Counted from the first letter of the stretch, positions 1 to 7,564 are shown. The stretch: DNA of 13,197 bases from Candidatus Pelagibacter sp. (GCA_012963775.1 DTVC01000001.1:1-13197); one strand, 5' to 3'. Program-made: numbers and translations. Notes: generated by a model not told the origin, from the sequence alone.

Positions 1-560
1 CTATTACGGATGAAGCACAATTAAATGACTATGTATCTCGTTGTAAAGATTTAGGAGTAAAACAAGCTTTGGTAATCGGAGGTAGTCATACCCAAGTTGG
101 AGTTTTTGAAAGTTCAGTTCAAATATTGGAAACAGGATATTTTGAAGGGCTTAAGATAGGAATTGCTGGACATCCGGAGGGGAGTCCTGATATATCCGAC
201 TCAAATTTAGAAAAAGCTATGAAAGATAAAAAGCCTTATGCTGATTATATAGTAACTCAATGGTTATTAGATCCGCAGCCGATCATAGATTTTATTTCTA
301 AACAAACAATACCAGTCCATGTTGGAATTACTGGGCCACTAAAAATAACAAGCTTGATAAAATTTGCTAATATTGTTGGTGCAAAAAATTCCATCAATTT
401 TCTTAAATCAAATTTTGGTAAGGCTCTTGATTTATTGAAACCTAAAGACCCTAATGAATTAATTGGGAAAGTAAAAAATTTTTCAGATAACTTCCACATT
501 TATACATTCGGCGGCTTGAAGGAAACAAACAAGTGGTTGAAGGAGAATAACTATGTCTAA
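1..560 (+). CDS. metF: Methylenetetrahydrofolate reductase (MetF family), 3' part
   Basis: The reading frame is open from the left edge (codons from base 3), so the start lies outside the window and about 185 residues are visible; a TTG at base 69 is internal, not a start. The family reduces 5,10-methylene-THF to 5-methyl-THF with a flavin, or runs in reverse when methyl-THF is supplied by a demethylase. Visible family motifs are GHPEGSPDIS (from about base 168), TQWLLDP (from about base 255), whose Gln matches the folate-contacting Gln of the E. coli FITQ motif, and IPVHVGITGP (309-338), followed by a helix with FANIVGA. The C-terminal end looks complete and terminates at TAA 558-560. The stop overlaps the start of the next gene by 8 bases, so the two are very likely co-translated. 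The family assignment is firm; the direction of the reaction in the cell is inferred. Confidence 0.88.
   Translation, partial: ITDEAQLNDYVSRCKDLGVKQALVIGGSHTQVGVFESSVQILETGYFEGLKIGIAGHPEGSPDISDSNLEKAMKDKKPYADYIVTQWLLDPQPIIDFISKQTIPVHVGITGPLKITSLIKFANIVGAKNSINFLKSNFGKALDLLKPKDPNELIGKVKNFSDNFHIYTFGGLKETNKWLKENNYV
539..545 (+). promoter_or_regulatory. Strong Shine-Dalgarno for the GcvT/DmdA-like gene
   Basis: GAAGGAG lies inside the end of the metF-like gene, with seven bases (AATAACT) before ATG 553. It is a near-perfect SD at standard spacing. It fixes the downstream start and supports separate initiation within the overlapping pair. Confidence 0.75.
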
Positions 561-1911
561 TGAATTTGACTATAGTAAACTAAAACATGCTACTTCAGTT
601 GATCAATCAGATCGACAAGTACCATATAACTTAAGACAAAGTGGACCTACTAAAGTTGAAATGTTAATTTCAACAAGAGTGCGAAAATCGCCTTATTGGC
701 ATCTATCAATGAAAGCAGGTTGTTGGAGAGCAACGGTTTATAATCGTGTTTACCATCCAAGAGGATATGTAAAACCAGAAGATGGTGGAGCAATGGTTGA
801 GTATGATGCTATTGTAAATCATGTTACAATGTGGAACGTTGCTGTTGAAAGACAAATAAGAGTTAAAGGTCCAGATGCAGAAAAGTTTACAGACTATGTA
901 ATAACTAGAGATGCAACTAAAATCTCACCCATGAGAGCAAGGTATGTAATTTTATGTAATGCTTATGGTGGAGTTTTAAATGATCCAATTCTTCTTAGAA
1001 TTTCAAAAGATGAATTTTGGTTCTCACTATCAGACTCAGAAATTGGTATGTACCTTCAAGGTGTTAATGCTGATGGAAGGTTTAATTGTACAATCGAAGA
1101 AATTGATGTGTGTCCAGTGCAAATCCAAGGACCTAAATCTAAAGCACTAATGAAAGATTTACTTGGTGATCAAGTTGATTTGGACAACATGCCTTTCTAC
1201 GGTTTAGCTGAAGTAAAAGTTGCTGGAAGAAGTTGTGTTATTTCACAATCTGGTTTTTCAGGAGAAGCTGGATATGAAATATATTTAAGAGAGGCAACTA
1301 AATTTGCTGATGATATGTGGAATGCAGTTCTTGACGCAGGTAAAAAACATAACTTAATGGTAATAGCCCCTGCTCACCATAGAAGAATTCAAGCTGGAAT
1401 TCTCTCATGGGGACAAGATATGGATGATCAACATAACCCGTTCCAATGTAACCTTGGATACCAAGTTTCATTATCTGGTAAAGGAGAATGGAATAAAAAA
1501 ACTGACTATGTTGGTAAAACTGCTTTAGAAAAGATGGGCGCTGATATCAAAGCTGGTCAAAAGCCATACAAACTTCAGTTAGTAGGTCTTGAATTAGGTG
1601 GAAAACCTATTGAAGAGTACGCACCTGACTTTTGGTTAATTTCAAATGAAGATGGTGGAAACCCTGTTGGATTTATTACATCTCCCTGGTATCACCCAGA
1701 AAAAAAAAAGAATATAGCAATGGGATATGTACCATTTGATGGAACATTAAATGCAAATGGATTCCCTAAAGGTAAAGTTGGAACTAAATATAAAGTTCAT
1801 TTACCAGCTAAATATTCTGATACACCAGGAACACTTGTTGATGCAGTTGTCGTAGACATTCCATTTAAAGAGTCTTTTAACGCTAATACAAGAGAAGTTG
1901 TTAAAGGTTAA
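553..1911 (+). CDS. GcvT/DmdA-superfamily tetrahydrofolate-dependent methyltransferase (demethylase-like)
   Basis: A 452-aa member of the aminomethyltransferase superfamily, which moves a methyl or methylene group from a substrate to tetrahydrofolate in the cytoplasm. Residues 90-101 (VTMWNVAVERQ), 138-148 (YGGVLNDPILL), 155-162 (FWFSLSDS), 191-197 (IQGPKSK), 233-244 (SGFSGEAGYEIY) and 271-283 (IAPAHHRRIQAGI) follow the DmdA/GcvT fold order, with the C-terminal barrel from about 340. Asp144 fits the conserved Asp of the T-protein GG..(D/N)D motif. It is about 80 residues longer than typical DmdA, with an extra N-terminal segment of about 35 residues, and has Gln279 where DmdA/GcvT usually have Glu. 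The start is set by the GAAGGAG site. The MetF partner upstream resembles the metF-ligM pairing of aromatic O-demethylation, so the product is probably methyl-THF. The substrate (DMSP-like, methoxy or N-methyl) cannot be read from sequence, and I would not call it dmdA. Confidence 0.82.
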   Translation: MSNEFDYSKLKHATSVDQSDRQVPYNLRQSGPTKVEMLISTRVRKSPYWHLSMKAGCWRATVYNRVYHPRGYVKPEDGGAMVEYDAIVNHVTMWNVAVERQIRVKGPDAEKFTDYVITRDATKISPMRARYVILCNAYGGVLNDPILLRISKDEFWFSLSDSEIGMYLQGVNADGRFNCTIEEIDVCPVQIQGPKSKALMKDLLGDQVDLDNMPFYGLAEVKVAGRSCVISQSGFSGEAGYEIYLREATKFADDMWNAVLDAGKKHNLMVIAPAHHRRIQAGILSWGQDMDDQHNPFQCNLGYQVSLSGKGEWNKKTDYVGKTALEKMGADIKAGQKPYKLQLVGLELGGKPIEEYAPDFWLISNEDGGNPVGFITSPWYHPEKKKNIAMGYVPFDGTLNANGFPKGKVGTKYKVHLPAKYSDTPGTLVDAVVVDIPFKESFNANTREVVKG

Positions 1912-1919
1912 ATTTTTTT

Positions 1920-1940
1920 AGGGGAATTTCATATTCCCCT
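1920..1940 (+). terminator. Hairpin downstream of the metF/GcvT-like operon
   Basis: A perfect 8-bp inverted repeat, AGGGGAAT (1920-1927) and ATTCCCCT (1933-1940), with a 5-base loop, starts 9 bases after the stop codon at 1911. The stem holds four consecutive G-C pairs, conspicuous in this AT-rich DNA. The tail TAATTATTTG is only partly T-rich, so termination may be imperfect; a run of seven T precedes the stem instead of following it. Confidence 0.6.
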
Positions 1941-1987
1941 TAATTATTTGAGTATTTATTAAAAGTTTTATATGTAGTTTTAAAAAA

Positions 1988-2560
1988 ATGATGATTTCAA
2001 TTTTATTTAATATAATTTTTAAAACATTAAGATTAGATAAAAACTTTTACAATAATAATAAAAATTACAATGAATCATCAATTTATTTTTCTATAATAAT
2101 TGTTTTAATTGCATCATTAATTAGCATTATTCCAAATGATGCCTTTTTAGAATATTTAAGTTTATCATTTAACTTAGGTGTAATTGACCCACCAAAATTG
2201 AGAGCAGTTATTATTACTTCCATAATTGTTTGGCTAATAAAAACATCATATCTTTTTGTTGTGGGAACTATTTTATTCCCTAACAAATCTACGAATTGTA
2301 GTTTTAAAAAAATTATGATTACAGTTGGTTATGCACATTCTCCTCTGATTTTAAATTTACTAATTTTTAATGCTTCCTTTCTATTATTAACAATCGTATT
2401 TTATATATGGTACTCAGCAAGTTTAATAGTCGGAATTAATCAGATTTTAAAATATAATAATTTACTTAAATCTACTATTGTTGTTATGGCTCCAATAATA
2501 ATATTTTTTATTTACACAATTTTTCAATTGCTGTCTTTACAAACTGGTACAGTAAGCTAA
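1988..2560 (+). CDS. Yip1-like multi-pass inner-membrane protein
   Basis: This 190-aa hydrophobic protein has about five predicted membrane spans (roughly residues 33-51, 73-97, 108-126, 128-150 and 163-183) after a polar Asn/Lys-rich N-terminus. The GYAHSPLILNLL segment (about 114-125) resembles the conserved GYA..P..L region of bacterial Yip1-domain proteins, whose role is unknown. It starts at ATG 1988 (a second ATG follows immediately at 1991) with no evident SD. The 76-base leader carries the preceding hairpin and a weak TTGAGT at 1948-1953 that could serve as a -35. Its stop overlaps the 3' end of the convergent 56-aa gene by 4 bases. The membrane topology is clear; the family call is tentative and no function is proposed. 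Confidence 0.65.
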   Translation: MMISILFNIIFKTLRLDKNFYNNNKNYNESSIYFSIIIVLIASLISIIPNDAFLEYLSLSFNLGVIDPPKLRAVIITSIIVWLIKTSYLFVVGTILFPNKSTNCSFKKIMITVGYAHSPLILNLLIFNASFLLLTIVFYIWYSASLIVGINQILKYNNLLKSTIVVMAPIIIFFIYTIFQLLSLQTGTVS

Positions 2561-2727
2561 AAAGGGAAAATTGTTTTAGAAGTTCTGCAAGATTTACAAA
2601 TTTTAAAACCTGTTAAGATAAGATTTTGAGAAACACTTTCGTCTTCTTTTTTACATTCCTCACATATATTATTTAAGTCTTTCAGGTCTTTTTCTTTTAA
2701 TTTTTTATCTTCAAATTCATTAGTCAT
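2557..2727 (-). CDS. Small 56-aa protein with two CxxC pairs, unknown function
   Basis: A 56-codon frame runs from ATG 2727-2725 to TAG 2559-2557. It starts MTNEFEDKKL, has a Lys/Asp/Glu-rich N-terminal half, and carries CEEC at residues 23-26 and CKSC at 46-49, a spacing typical of a small zinc ribbon or knuckle. It is the last gene of a four-gene run: its first 8 bases (ATGACTAA on the minus strand) contain the DUF3726 stop codon, so translation is probably coupled. A weak GAG lies five bases upstream of ATG. Its end overlaps the convergent Yip1-like gene by 4 bases. Evidence that it is real is the coupling, the paired cysteines and the fact that it exactly fills the space between two genes. 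No function can be assigned; zinc binding is inferred from the cysteines alone. Confidence 0.6.
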   Translation of the reverse strand: MTNEFEDKKLKEKDLKDLNNICEECKKEDESVSQNLILTGFKICKSCRTSKTIFPF

Positions 2728-3331
2728 TATCACTCAATCCTGCTCCTGCTGCAGTTTGTTTTAAAGAATCGGTCTCTTCTAAAAAAGTATTTTCTGATAA
2801 TTGATATAATTCATTCCATTCATTTTTAGTAAATGAATCTTGATTTTCTATAAATTTTAGATCTACATTTTTACAATTATCTATAATATTAGAAATTAAA
2901 TTATTAGAATAAATCAAATTATTAAAACAAAGCAAAAAATTATTTTCATCCATTTTTAAATGAATTCTTTTTCCAATTATTTCTGAAGCTCTACTTACAA
3001 ATGGTAAGAAAATTAATGGATATGCCACATTATTAAATTTAATTTCATTCAATTCTTCAAGGATTAATATTTGATCTAAAAAATTTGTACCCAATATAAT
3101 TGGACAATAAGGAATTTTTGGCGAAATATTAGATTTAGCAATTAAACTTATTATTTGAAAATGCTGATTTTTATAATTTTTAAAATATTGATTTAAATTT
3201 CTTATTCCTGGTAAGCCGAACATTTCAAGAATGCGCATGTTTTTCCCCACCTCTTCTGCAATACCCCATGGAAATCCCATAGCTTTACAAGCTCTTTTGG
3301 AAGTCATATCTATTTCGCTCAAGGTTCTCAT
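2720..3331 (-). CDS. DUF3726-like conserved protein
   Basis: This 203-aa protein resembles the DUF3726 family, mainly in its N-terminal region: MRTLSEIDMTSKRACKAMG, followed by FPWGIAEEVGKNMR at about 20-33, with the small-residue/PWG(I/L)AEE pattern I associate with that family. No catalytic motif, signal peptide or membrane segment is visible. The C-terminus ends in a short Ala/Gly stretch (TAAAGAGL) before SDND. Its ATG shares one base with the stop of the 553-aa gene upstream (TGATG at 3333-3329), and its own stop lies inside the start of the 56-aa gene, so it is the middle of a tightly coupled set. The family has no established function. The call rests on remembered motif similarity and was not checked by a profile search. 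Confidence 0.65.
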   Translation of the reverse strand: MRTLSEIDMTSKRACKAMGFPWGIAEEVGKNMRILEMFGLPGIRNLNQYFKNYKNQHFQIISLIAKSNISPKIPYCPIILGTNFLDQILILEELNEIKFNNVAYPLIFLPFVSRASEIIGKRIHLKMDENNFLLCFNNLIYSNNLISNIIDNCKNVDLKFIENQDSFTKNEWNELYQLSENTFLEETDSLKQTAAGAGLSDND

Positions 3332-4992
3332 CAGTTTAAAGAATTATATATCCATTGATCATCAATATTTTTTAATTCTGTTGGAAGCGGAGCTCCTTGA
3401 AACATGCATATTCGTAACCATTTGTCTGATTTTGGATCAAACTTTAAGGCTCCAAAAAATGATAATTTTAATCTCAACATATCTATAGGTATTAAATTTG
3501 ATCCAATTGTATTATCTTGAATTTCTGAATATGGAAATTTCTCAATCAAAAAAGCTCTTCTAACAATATGTCTTAGATCATTATTTTCGATCAAAAATTT
3601 TCCTATTAACAAAATTTTTTTTTGATTTGACAATCTTTCATATAATTTTTTTATATCCCTTGCAATTGCTAAAGGTTCTTCTAAATTTGATCCATCTTCT
3701 ATATACCTATTTGCTACTCTAGGCTCTAGTTTATTTTTAGAAATAAACCAAAAATTTTGATTATTTTCTTTTTTTGAAAAATCTATCTTTAAAATATTTT
3801 TATATTTATTCTCTAAAATATTTTTTAAATCATTTACCGTTTTATTTGTAGGAATATTAAAATATTTTTCTTCTTCAGAGCTCATTTGATTGGTTAATGG
3901 TGTTATTATATCATCGTATGGTTCCATCATCATTGAAACAATGTATTCAATACTTTCATCACATAAATTATTCTCACTCCACAAATATATCGCGTTAAAA
4001 GGATAATCTTGGTCAAAATTAAATTCTTTTTCCAAATATAAAATAAATTTGTTTAAATCATTTAAAAGTTCTTTAATTTTTTTTTGTTGAAATTCACTAT
4101 CAGTGTGCCAGGATGTAATATTTTTAATTGATTTCTTAAGGTATTCAAAAAAAAATTTTGAATCGCTTATTTTTACTTCTTTAATTTCTCTAATTTTTTT
4201 TAAAGCTGTTTCTCTAGCTAAAATCCAATTATTTAATAATGTAGGATGATTGACAATAAATGGTGCCATCCCTAATCCAGTTGAATTACCTATGCCTAAA
4301 TTGCGACAAATGTCTTTATCTAGTTCTACTGATTTTCTTGGATTATTACATTTGGCAATATGGTTTACTTGGTCAAAAGTAAATTGTCTGATTAAATAAA
4401 CTAACATCATTTCTAATCTAAATGGACCGTATATTTCTTTTCTATTTTTAATTCTAAATCTATCAGCTAAACCAAATTTTCCTGATCCATAGACTGCAGT
4501 GGTTCTATACAAATAACCTACCTTAGATAAAATATTTTTATCTGGTTGTTTCCCCTTTGATAAACTATCAACAACATGATCAAAAACTCTTACTGATTTA
4601 TTAGCTCTAGATAGTGTTAATTCTTTATACGATAATCTTCCAATTTCTTGTTTTGGAACATTCTCATTTAAACGATCTAAATCTTTTTTTGTTGGTGTGC
4701 CATCATGAAGAACAAACCCAGCATCCCATTTTGTTGCAATAACTCTATCAGATCTTTCATCATCGTTTAATTGGTTTGCAAAACAAACCATTGAATATGT
4801 TCTATTATCTTTTTTAAATGAATAAACTGCTCTGCCATATCCATTTTCATCCAATTCAAATAAGTCTCTACTATATTTCCAATCTTTAAATTCTTTTAAA
4901 AATGATCTTAGAAAAGATAATTTTGACTGATGAAAAGATCCAAGTTTAGATAATTTCATTACGATATTTGGATCTCTTAAATTAATTTTCAT
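3331..4992 (-). CDS. Conserved 553-aa protein of unknown function
   Basis: I do not recognise a named domain in this protein. It is soluble-looking (no signal peptide or membrane span) with three visible parts. An N-terminal block (about 1-180) contains VIATKWDAGFVLHDG (84-98) and YRTTAVYGSGKFGLADR (162-178). A middle block carries a glycine-rich loop, GIGNSTGLGMAPFIVNHP (233-250), that looks like a nucleotide- or phosphate-binding turn. A Lys/Asn/Glu-rich helical C-terminal half ends near WLRICMFQGAPLP. The gene is joined by one-base overlaps to the M19-like gene (TAATG at 4994-4990) and the DUF3726-like gene (TGATG at 3333-3329), implying co-production and perhaps a shared complex. Start ATG 4992 is fixed by the overlap. 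I have a weak memory of homologues next to DUF3726 genes in other alphaproteobacteria; this was not verified. Function unknown. Confidence 0.75.
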   Translation of the reverse strand: MKINLRDPNIVMKLSKLGSFHQSKLSFLRSFLKEFKDWKYSRDLFELDENGYGRAVYSFKKDNRTYSMVCFANQLNDDERSDRVIATKWDAGFVLHDGTPTKKDLDRLNENVPKQEIGRLSYKELTLSRANKSVRVFDHVVDSLSKGKQPDKNILSKVGYLYRTTAVYGSGKFGLADRFRIKNRKEIYGPFRLEMMLVYLIRQFTFDQVNHIAKCNNPRKSVELDKDICRNLGIGNSTGLGMAPFIVNHPTLLNNWILARETALKKIREIKEVKISDSKFFFEYLKKSIKNITSWHTDSEFQQKKIKELLNDLNKFILYLEKEFNFDQDYPFNAIYLWSENNLCDESIEYIVSMMMEPYDDIITPLTNQMSSEEEKYFNIPTNKTVNDLKNILENKYKNILKIDFSKKENNQNFWFISKNKLEPRVANRYIEDGSNLEEPLAIARDIKKLYERLSNQKKILLIGKFLIENNDLRHIVRRAFLIEKFPYSEIQDNTIGSNLIPIDMLRLKLSFFGALKFDPKSDKWLRICMFQGAPLPTELKNIDDQWIYNSLN

Positions 4993-5960
4993 TAATTTAT
5001 TCCCTTATAAAAATTAAACCAATTATTTCCTAAAATTCCATTTATTTCTTTTTCGTTAAATCCTATTTTTTTAAGACCAGATTCTAAATTTTTAAATCCT
5101 CTTGCGTCAACAAACCAATCTGGTTGCTTTGGAAATCCAGTTTTATTTTTTGATCCTTCGCCATAGTTTTTTGTTTTAGTCCACTTTCCATTTCTCATCC
5201 ATTCAACAATGCTATCTGGCTGGTTAAGACAAAGATCAGAACCAATTCCAATATTTTCTACTCCCATTAGTTCTGCAGCTTTTGCTGTCATTTCACAATA
5301 ACTTTCTAATGTACAATTTGTACTATCTTTTAAGTGGTGTGGATATAATGACAGTCCCAACATACCACCACTTTCTGATAATTTTTTTAAAAGTTTGTTA
5401 GATTTATTTCTTATAGCGTTATGCCAAAAAGATGGATTAGCATGTGTTATCGCAATAGGTTTTTCGCTTATCTCTATTGCATCTAAAGTGCTTTTTTCTG
5501 CTGAATGCGACATATCAACTACGACACCTACTCTATTCATTTCTTTTATTGCTTCTCTTCCAAAATTTGTAACTCCACTGTCATTTTTTTCGTAACATCC
5601 TGTAGCTAAAAGAGACTGGTTATTGTAAGTAAGTTGCATAAAACGACATCCATATTCATGAACTTTTTCAACTAAACCAATATCGTCCTCTATTGGTGAA
5701 CAATTTTGAAATCCAAAAAAAATAGCTGTTTTATTTTCTGTTTTTGCTTTTTCGATATCATTATAGTTTTTTCCTTGAAAAATAAGATCAGAATTTTCTT
5801 CAAAATGTTTGTTCCATTCTTTTATACGAATTAAAAACTCATCAAAATCCTCATGATAAACTAGAGTTACATGCACAGCATCTAATCCCGCACCTCGATT
5901 TATTTGAAATACTTCTCTAGACCAATTACAATATTGAAGATTATCAATTCTATAATTCAT
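4992..5960 (-). CDS. M19 (renal dipeptidase)-family protein with an altered metal site
   Basis: This 322-aa protein follows the membrane dipeptidase (peptidase M19) fold. Compared with human DPEP1, it keeps VVVDMSH (His152, matching the DLAH His), ITHANP (His173, matching the FSHS His), IRNKSN (Arg184, matching the substrate-binding Arg) and IGIGSD (Asp242). However, the N-terminal H-x-D metal pair is replaced by RIDNLQYCNWS (residues 4-14), and the bridging Glu of the GVEGG motif is Gln85 in FGFQNC. LTH is LTY (110-112). There is no signal peptide, so it is probably cytoplasmic. Classical members hydrolyse dipeptides with two zincs; this one may use one metal or another substrate. It is first in a four-gene overlapping run (TAATG junction with the next gene). 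ATG 5960 is the only sensible start and has no clear SD. Confidence 0.85.
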   Translation of the reverse strand: MNYRIDNLQYCNWSREVFQINRGAGLDAVHVTLVYHEDFDEFLIRIKEWNKHFEENSDLIFQGKNYNDIEKAKTENKTAIFFGFQNCSPIEDDIGLVEKVHEYGCRFMQLTYNNQSLLATGCYEKNDSGVTNFGREAIKEMNRVGVVVDMSHSAEKSTLDAIEISEKPIAITHANPSFWHNAIRNKSNKLLKKLSESGGMLGLSLYPHHLKDSTNCTLESYCEMTAKAAELMGVENIGIGSDLCLNQPDSIVEWMRNGKWTKTKNYGEGSKNKTGFPKQPDWFVDARGFKNLESGLKKIGFNEKEINGILGNNWFNFYKGIN

Positions 5961-5974
5961 ATGATTAGATATAT

Positions 5975-5987
5975 ATTAGTAACTAAT
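5975..5987. promoter_or_regulatory. Small dyad in the divergent spacer between the M19-like gene and purE
   Basis: The 49-base spacer 5961-6009 separates two divergent operons and must hold both promoters unless they start further inside. It contains ATTAGT-A-ACTAAT, a perfect 6-bp inverted repeat around one base. A 13-bp palindrome at the centre of a divergent promoter suits an operator, but in such AT-rich DNA it could be chance. No convincing SD precedes either start. Confidence 0.25.
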
Positions 5988-6009
5988 TTTTTGATATTAA
6001 AACATATAA

Positions 6010-6504
6010 ATGTCTCTAAGAAAAAATCATCACAAGGTAGCAATAGTTATAGGTAGCCAGTCTGATTACTCAACAATGCAATACTGTAAAAAAGTATTAA
6101 AAATATTAAATATCAAACACGAAATAAATATAGTATCCGCTCATCGTACTCCAGACAGAATGTATAAATTTGCCAAGACTGCAGAAAAAAACAATATTTC
6201 AGTAATTATAGCAGGAGCAGGTGGATCTGCACATTTGCCTGGCATGATTGCTGCTTTAACAAGAATTCCAGTCATTGGAGTTCCAATTGAAAGTAAAAAA
6301 TTAAAAGGTTTAGATAGCTTATTGTCAATTGTTCAAATGCCAAAAGGAATACCTGTTGGAACTGTTGCAATAGGTAAAAACGGTGCAATTAATGCGGCTT
6401 TGTTTGCAGCATCAATAATCTCATTAAGCGATTCAAAAATTAGGAAAAATTTATATCTTTGGAGAAATAAACAAACTCGTTCAGTCAAAAAGAAACCTAG
6501 GTAA
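6010..6504 (+). CDS. purE: N5-carboxyaminoimidazole ribonucleotide mutase, class I PurE
   Basis: PurE converts N5-CAIR to CAIR (4-carboxy-5-aminoimidazole ribonucleotide) in de novo purine synthesis, acting on the product of PurK. The 164-aa protein shows the phosphate/substrate loop GSQSD (15-19), SAHRTP (43-48) with the catalytic His45, and AGAGGSAHLPGM (68-79). The C-terminal half reads GVPI.SK.L.GLDSLLSIVQMP.G.PVGTVAIG and NAALFAA. Together with the separate PurK gene this indicates the class I, bacterial two-step route. The length is normal; a basic tail (NKQTRSVKKKPR) extends past the core. It lies one base upstream of purK and is divergent from the M19-like operon across 49 bases. Confidence 0.96.
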   Translation: MSLRKNHHKVAIVIGSQSDYSTMQYCKKVLKILNIKHEINIVSAHRTPDRMYKFAKTAEKNNISVIIAGAGGSAHLPGMIAALTRIPVIGVPIESKKLKGLDSLLSIVQMPKGIPVGTVAIGKNGAINAALFAASIISLSDSKIRKNLYLWRNKQTRSVKKKPR

Positions 6505-6505
6505 A

Positions 6506-7552
6506 ATGGGTAAGTCTATTCTTGGTATCATTGGTGGTGGTCAATTAGGTAGCATGTTATCAACTGCAGCAAAAAAAATAGATATTAAAACAATTGTTTA
6601 TTGTGATGATATGAATGCTCCCGCACAAAATTTTGCAAATGAATTTATTTATGGAAGATATGATGATGAAAAAAAAATTAATGAATTTGCTAGTAAAGTT
6701 GATGTGGTTACTTTCGAATTTGAAAACATACCTTATGAAACATTATATAAAATTTCTCAAAGCAAAATTGTTCTTCCTAAACCAAAGGTAAATAAAATAG
6801 TTCAAAATAGATTGTTTGAAAAAGATTTTGTGAATAAAATTAATATTCGAACAACTTTATATGTGGCTGTAAAAAATGATGAAGATTTGAAATCCAACGT
6901 AAAACTTCTTCCTGGAATTCTTAAAACTTGCATTTTAGGTTACGATGGTAAAGGCCAGTTTAAAATTAATTCAACAGAAGATTTAAATAATCTTAATGTA
7001 GATTTCAGTAAAGAATATATTTTAGAAAAACAAGTAAAATTAAAAAAAGAAATTTCAGTTATTGTCACAAGATTTGGTCATCAAAGATATGAAATTTATG
7101 AACCGATTGAAAACATTCATGAAAATCAAATATTGAAATATTCAAAAATACCAGCAGATATAAATGAAAAAATATTTGAGAAATCTAAGGATTGGGCTAC
7201 ATCGATAGCAGAAGAATTGGAATATATAGGAACACTTTGTGTTGAATATTTTATAGATAAAAACGACAATTTATATGTAAATGAAATAGCTCCTAGAGTA
7301 CATAATTCAGGTCACCTTACAATTAATTCTCACAATATAAGTCAATTTGAAAACCACATTAGGGCAGTATGTGGACTAGAAAAAAAAGAAACAAAAAAAT
7401 TATTTAATGCAAAAATGATTAATTTAATTGGAAATGATATTTCAATTTACAGAAACAAAAAATTTAAAGAAAATGAATTTTTTTTTGATTATTTAAAAAA
7501 TGAAATAAAAGAAAAAAGAAAGATGGGCCATTTAACTATAATTAATAAATAA
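6506..7552 (+). CDS. purK: N5-carboxyaminoimidazole ribonucleotide synthase (PurK)
   Basis: PurK is an ATP-grasp enzyme that carboxylates AIR with bicarbonate and ATP to N5-CAIR, the PurE substrate. The 348-aa protein has the N-terminal GIIGGGQLGSML loop (7-18), FEFENI (70-75), the glycine-rich ATP-grasp loop GYDGKGQ (145-151), the metal/ATP-binding NEIAPRVHNSGH (259-270), and the C-terminal RKMGHLTI (338-345). Length and domain order are those of the family. ATG 6506 follows the purE stop after one base, with the weak SD-like AGG just upstream inside purE. The final third is very Lys/Asn/Glu-rich, which fits the base composition of the genome and gives no sign of damage. Confidence 0.96.
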   Translation: MGKSILGIIGGGQLGSMLSTAAKKIDIKTIVYCDDMNAPAQNFANEFIYGRYDDEKKINEFASKVDVVTFEFENIPYETLYKISQSKIVLPKPKVNKIVQNRLFEKDFVNKINIRTTLYVAVKNDEDLKSNVKLLPGILKTCILGYDGKGQFKINSTEDLNNLNVDFSKEYILEKQVKLKKEISVIVTRFGHQRYEIYEPIENIHENQILKYSKIPADINEKIFEKSKDWATSIAEELEYIGTLCVEYFIDKNDNLYVNEIAPRVHNSGHLTINSHNISQFENHIRAVCGLEKKETKKLFNAKMINLIGNDISIYRNKKFKENEFFFDYLKNEIKEKRKMGHLTIINK

Positions 7553-7564
7553 ATTTATTATTGA

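Noticed and set aside
553..1911. Calling this gene dmdA or gcvT
   Set aside because: It is much longer than either, has a different N-terminus and lacks the usual Glu in the R.(E).G motif; only the superfamily is supported.
1912..1987. Glycine or SAM-V type riboswitch in the spacer after the GcvT-like gene
   Set aside because: Only a simple 8-bp hairpin is visible; there is no conserved aptamer core or pseudoknot pattern, and its position directly after a stop fits a terminator.
3231..3488. Plus-strand 85-codon frame
   Set aside because: Antisense across the junction of the DUF3726-like and 553-aa genes, which are joined by a clear TGATG overlap; no motif of its own.
5395..5595. Plus-strand 66-codon frame
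   Set aside because: Antisense to the conserved DMSH/THA part of the M19-like gene; its apparent hydrophobicity is a by-product of the opposite strand.
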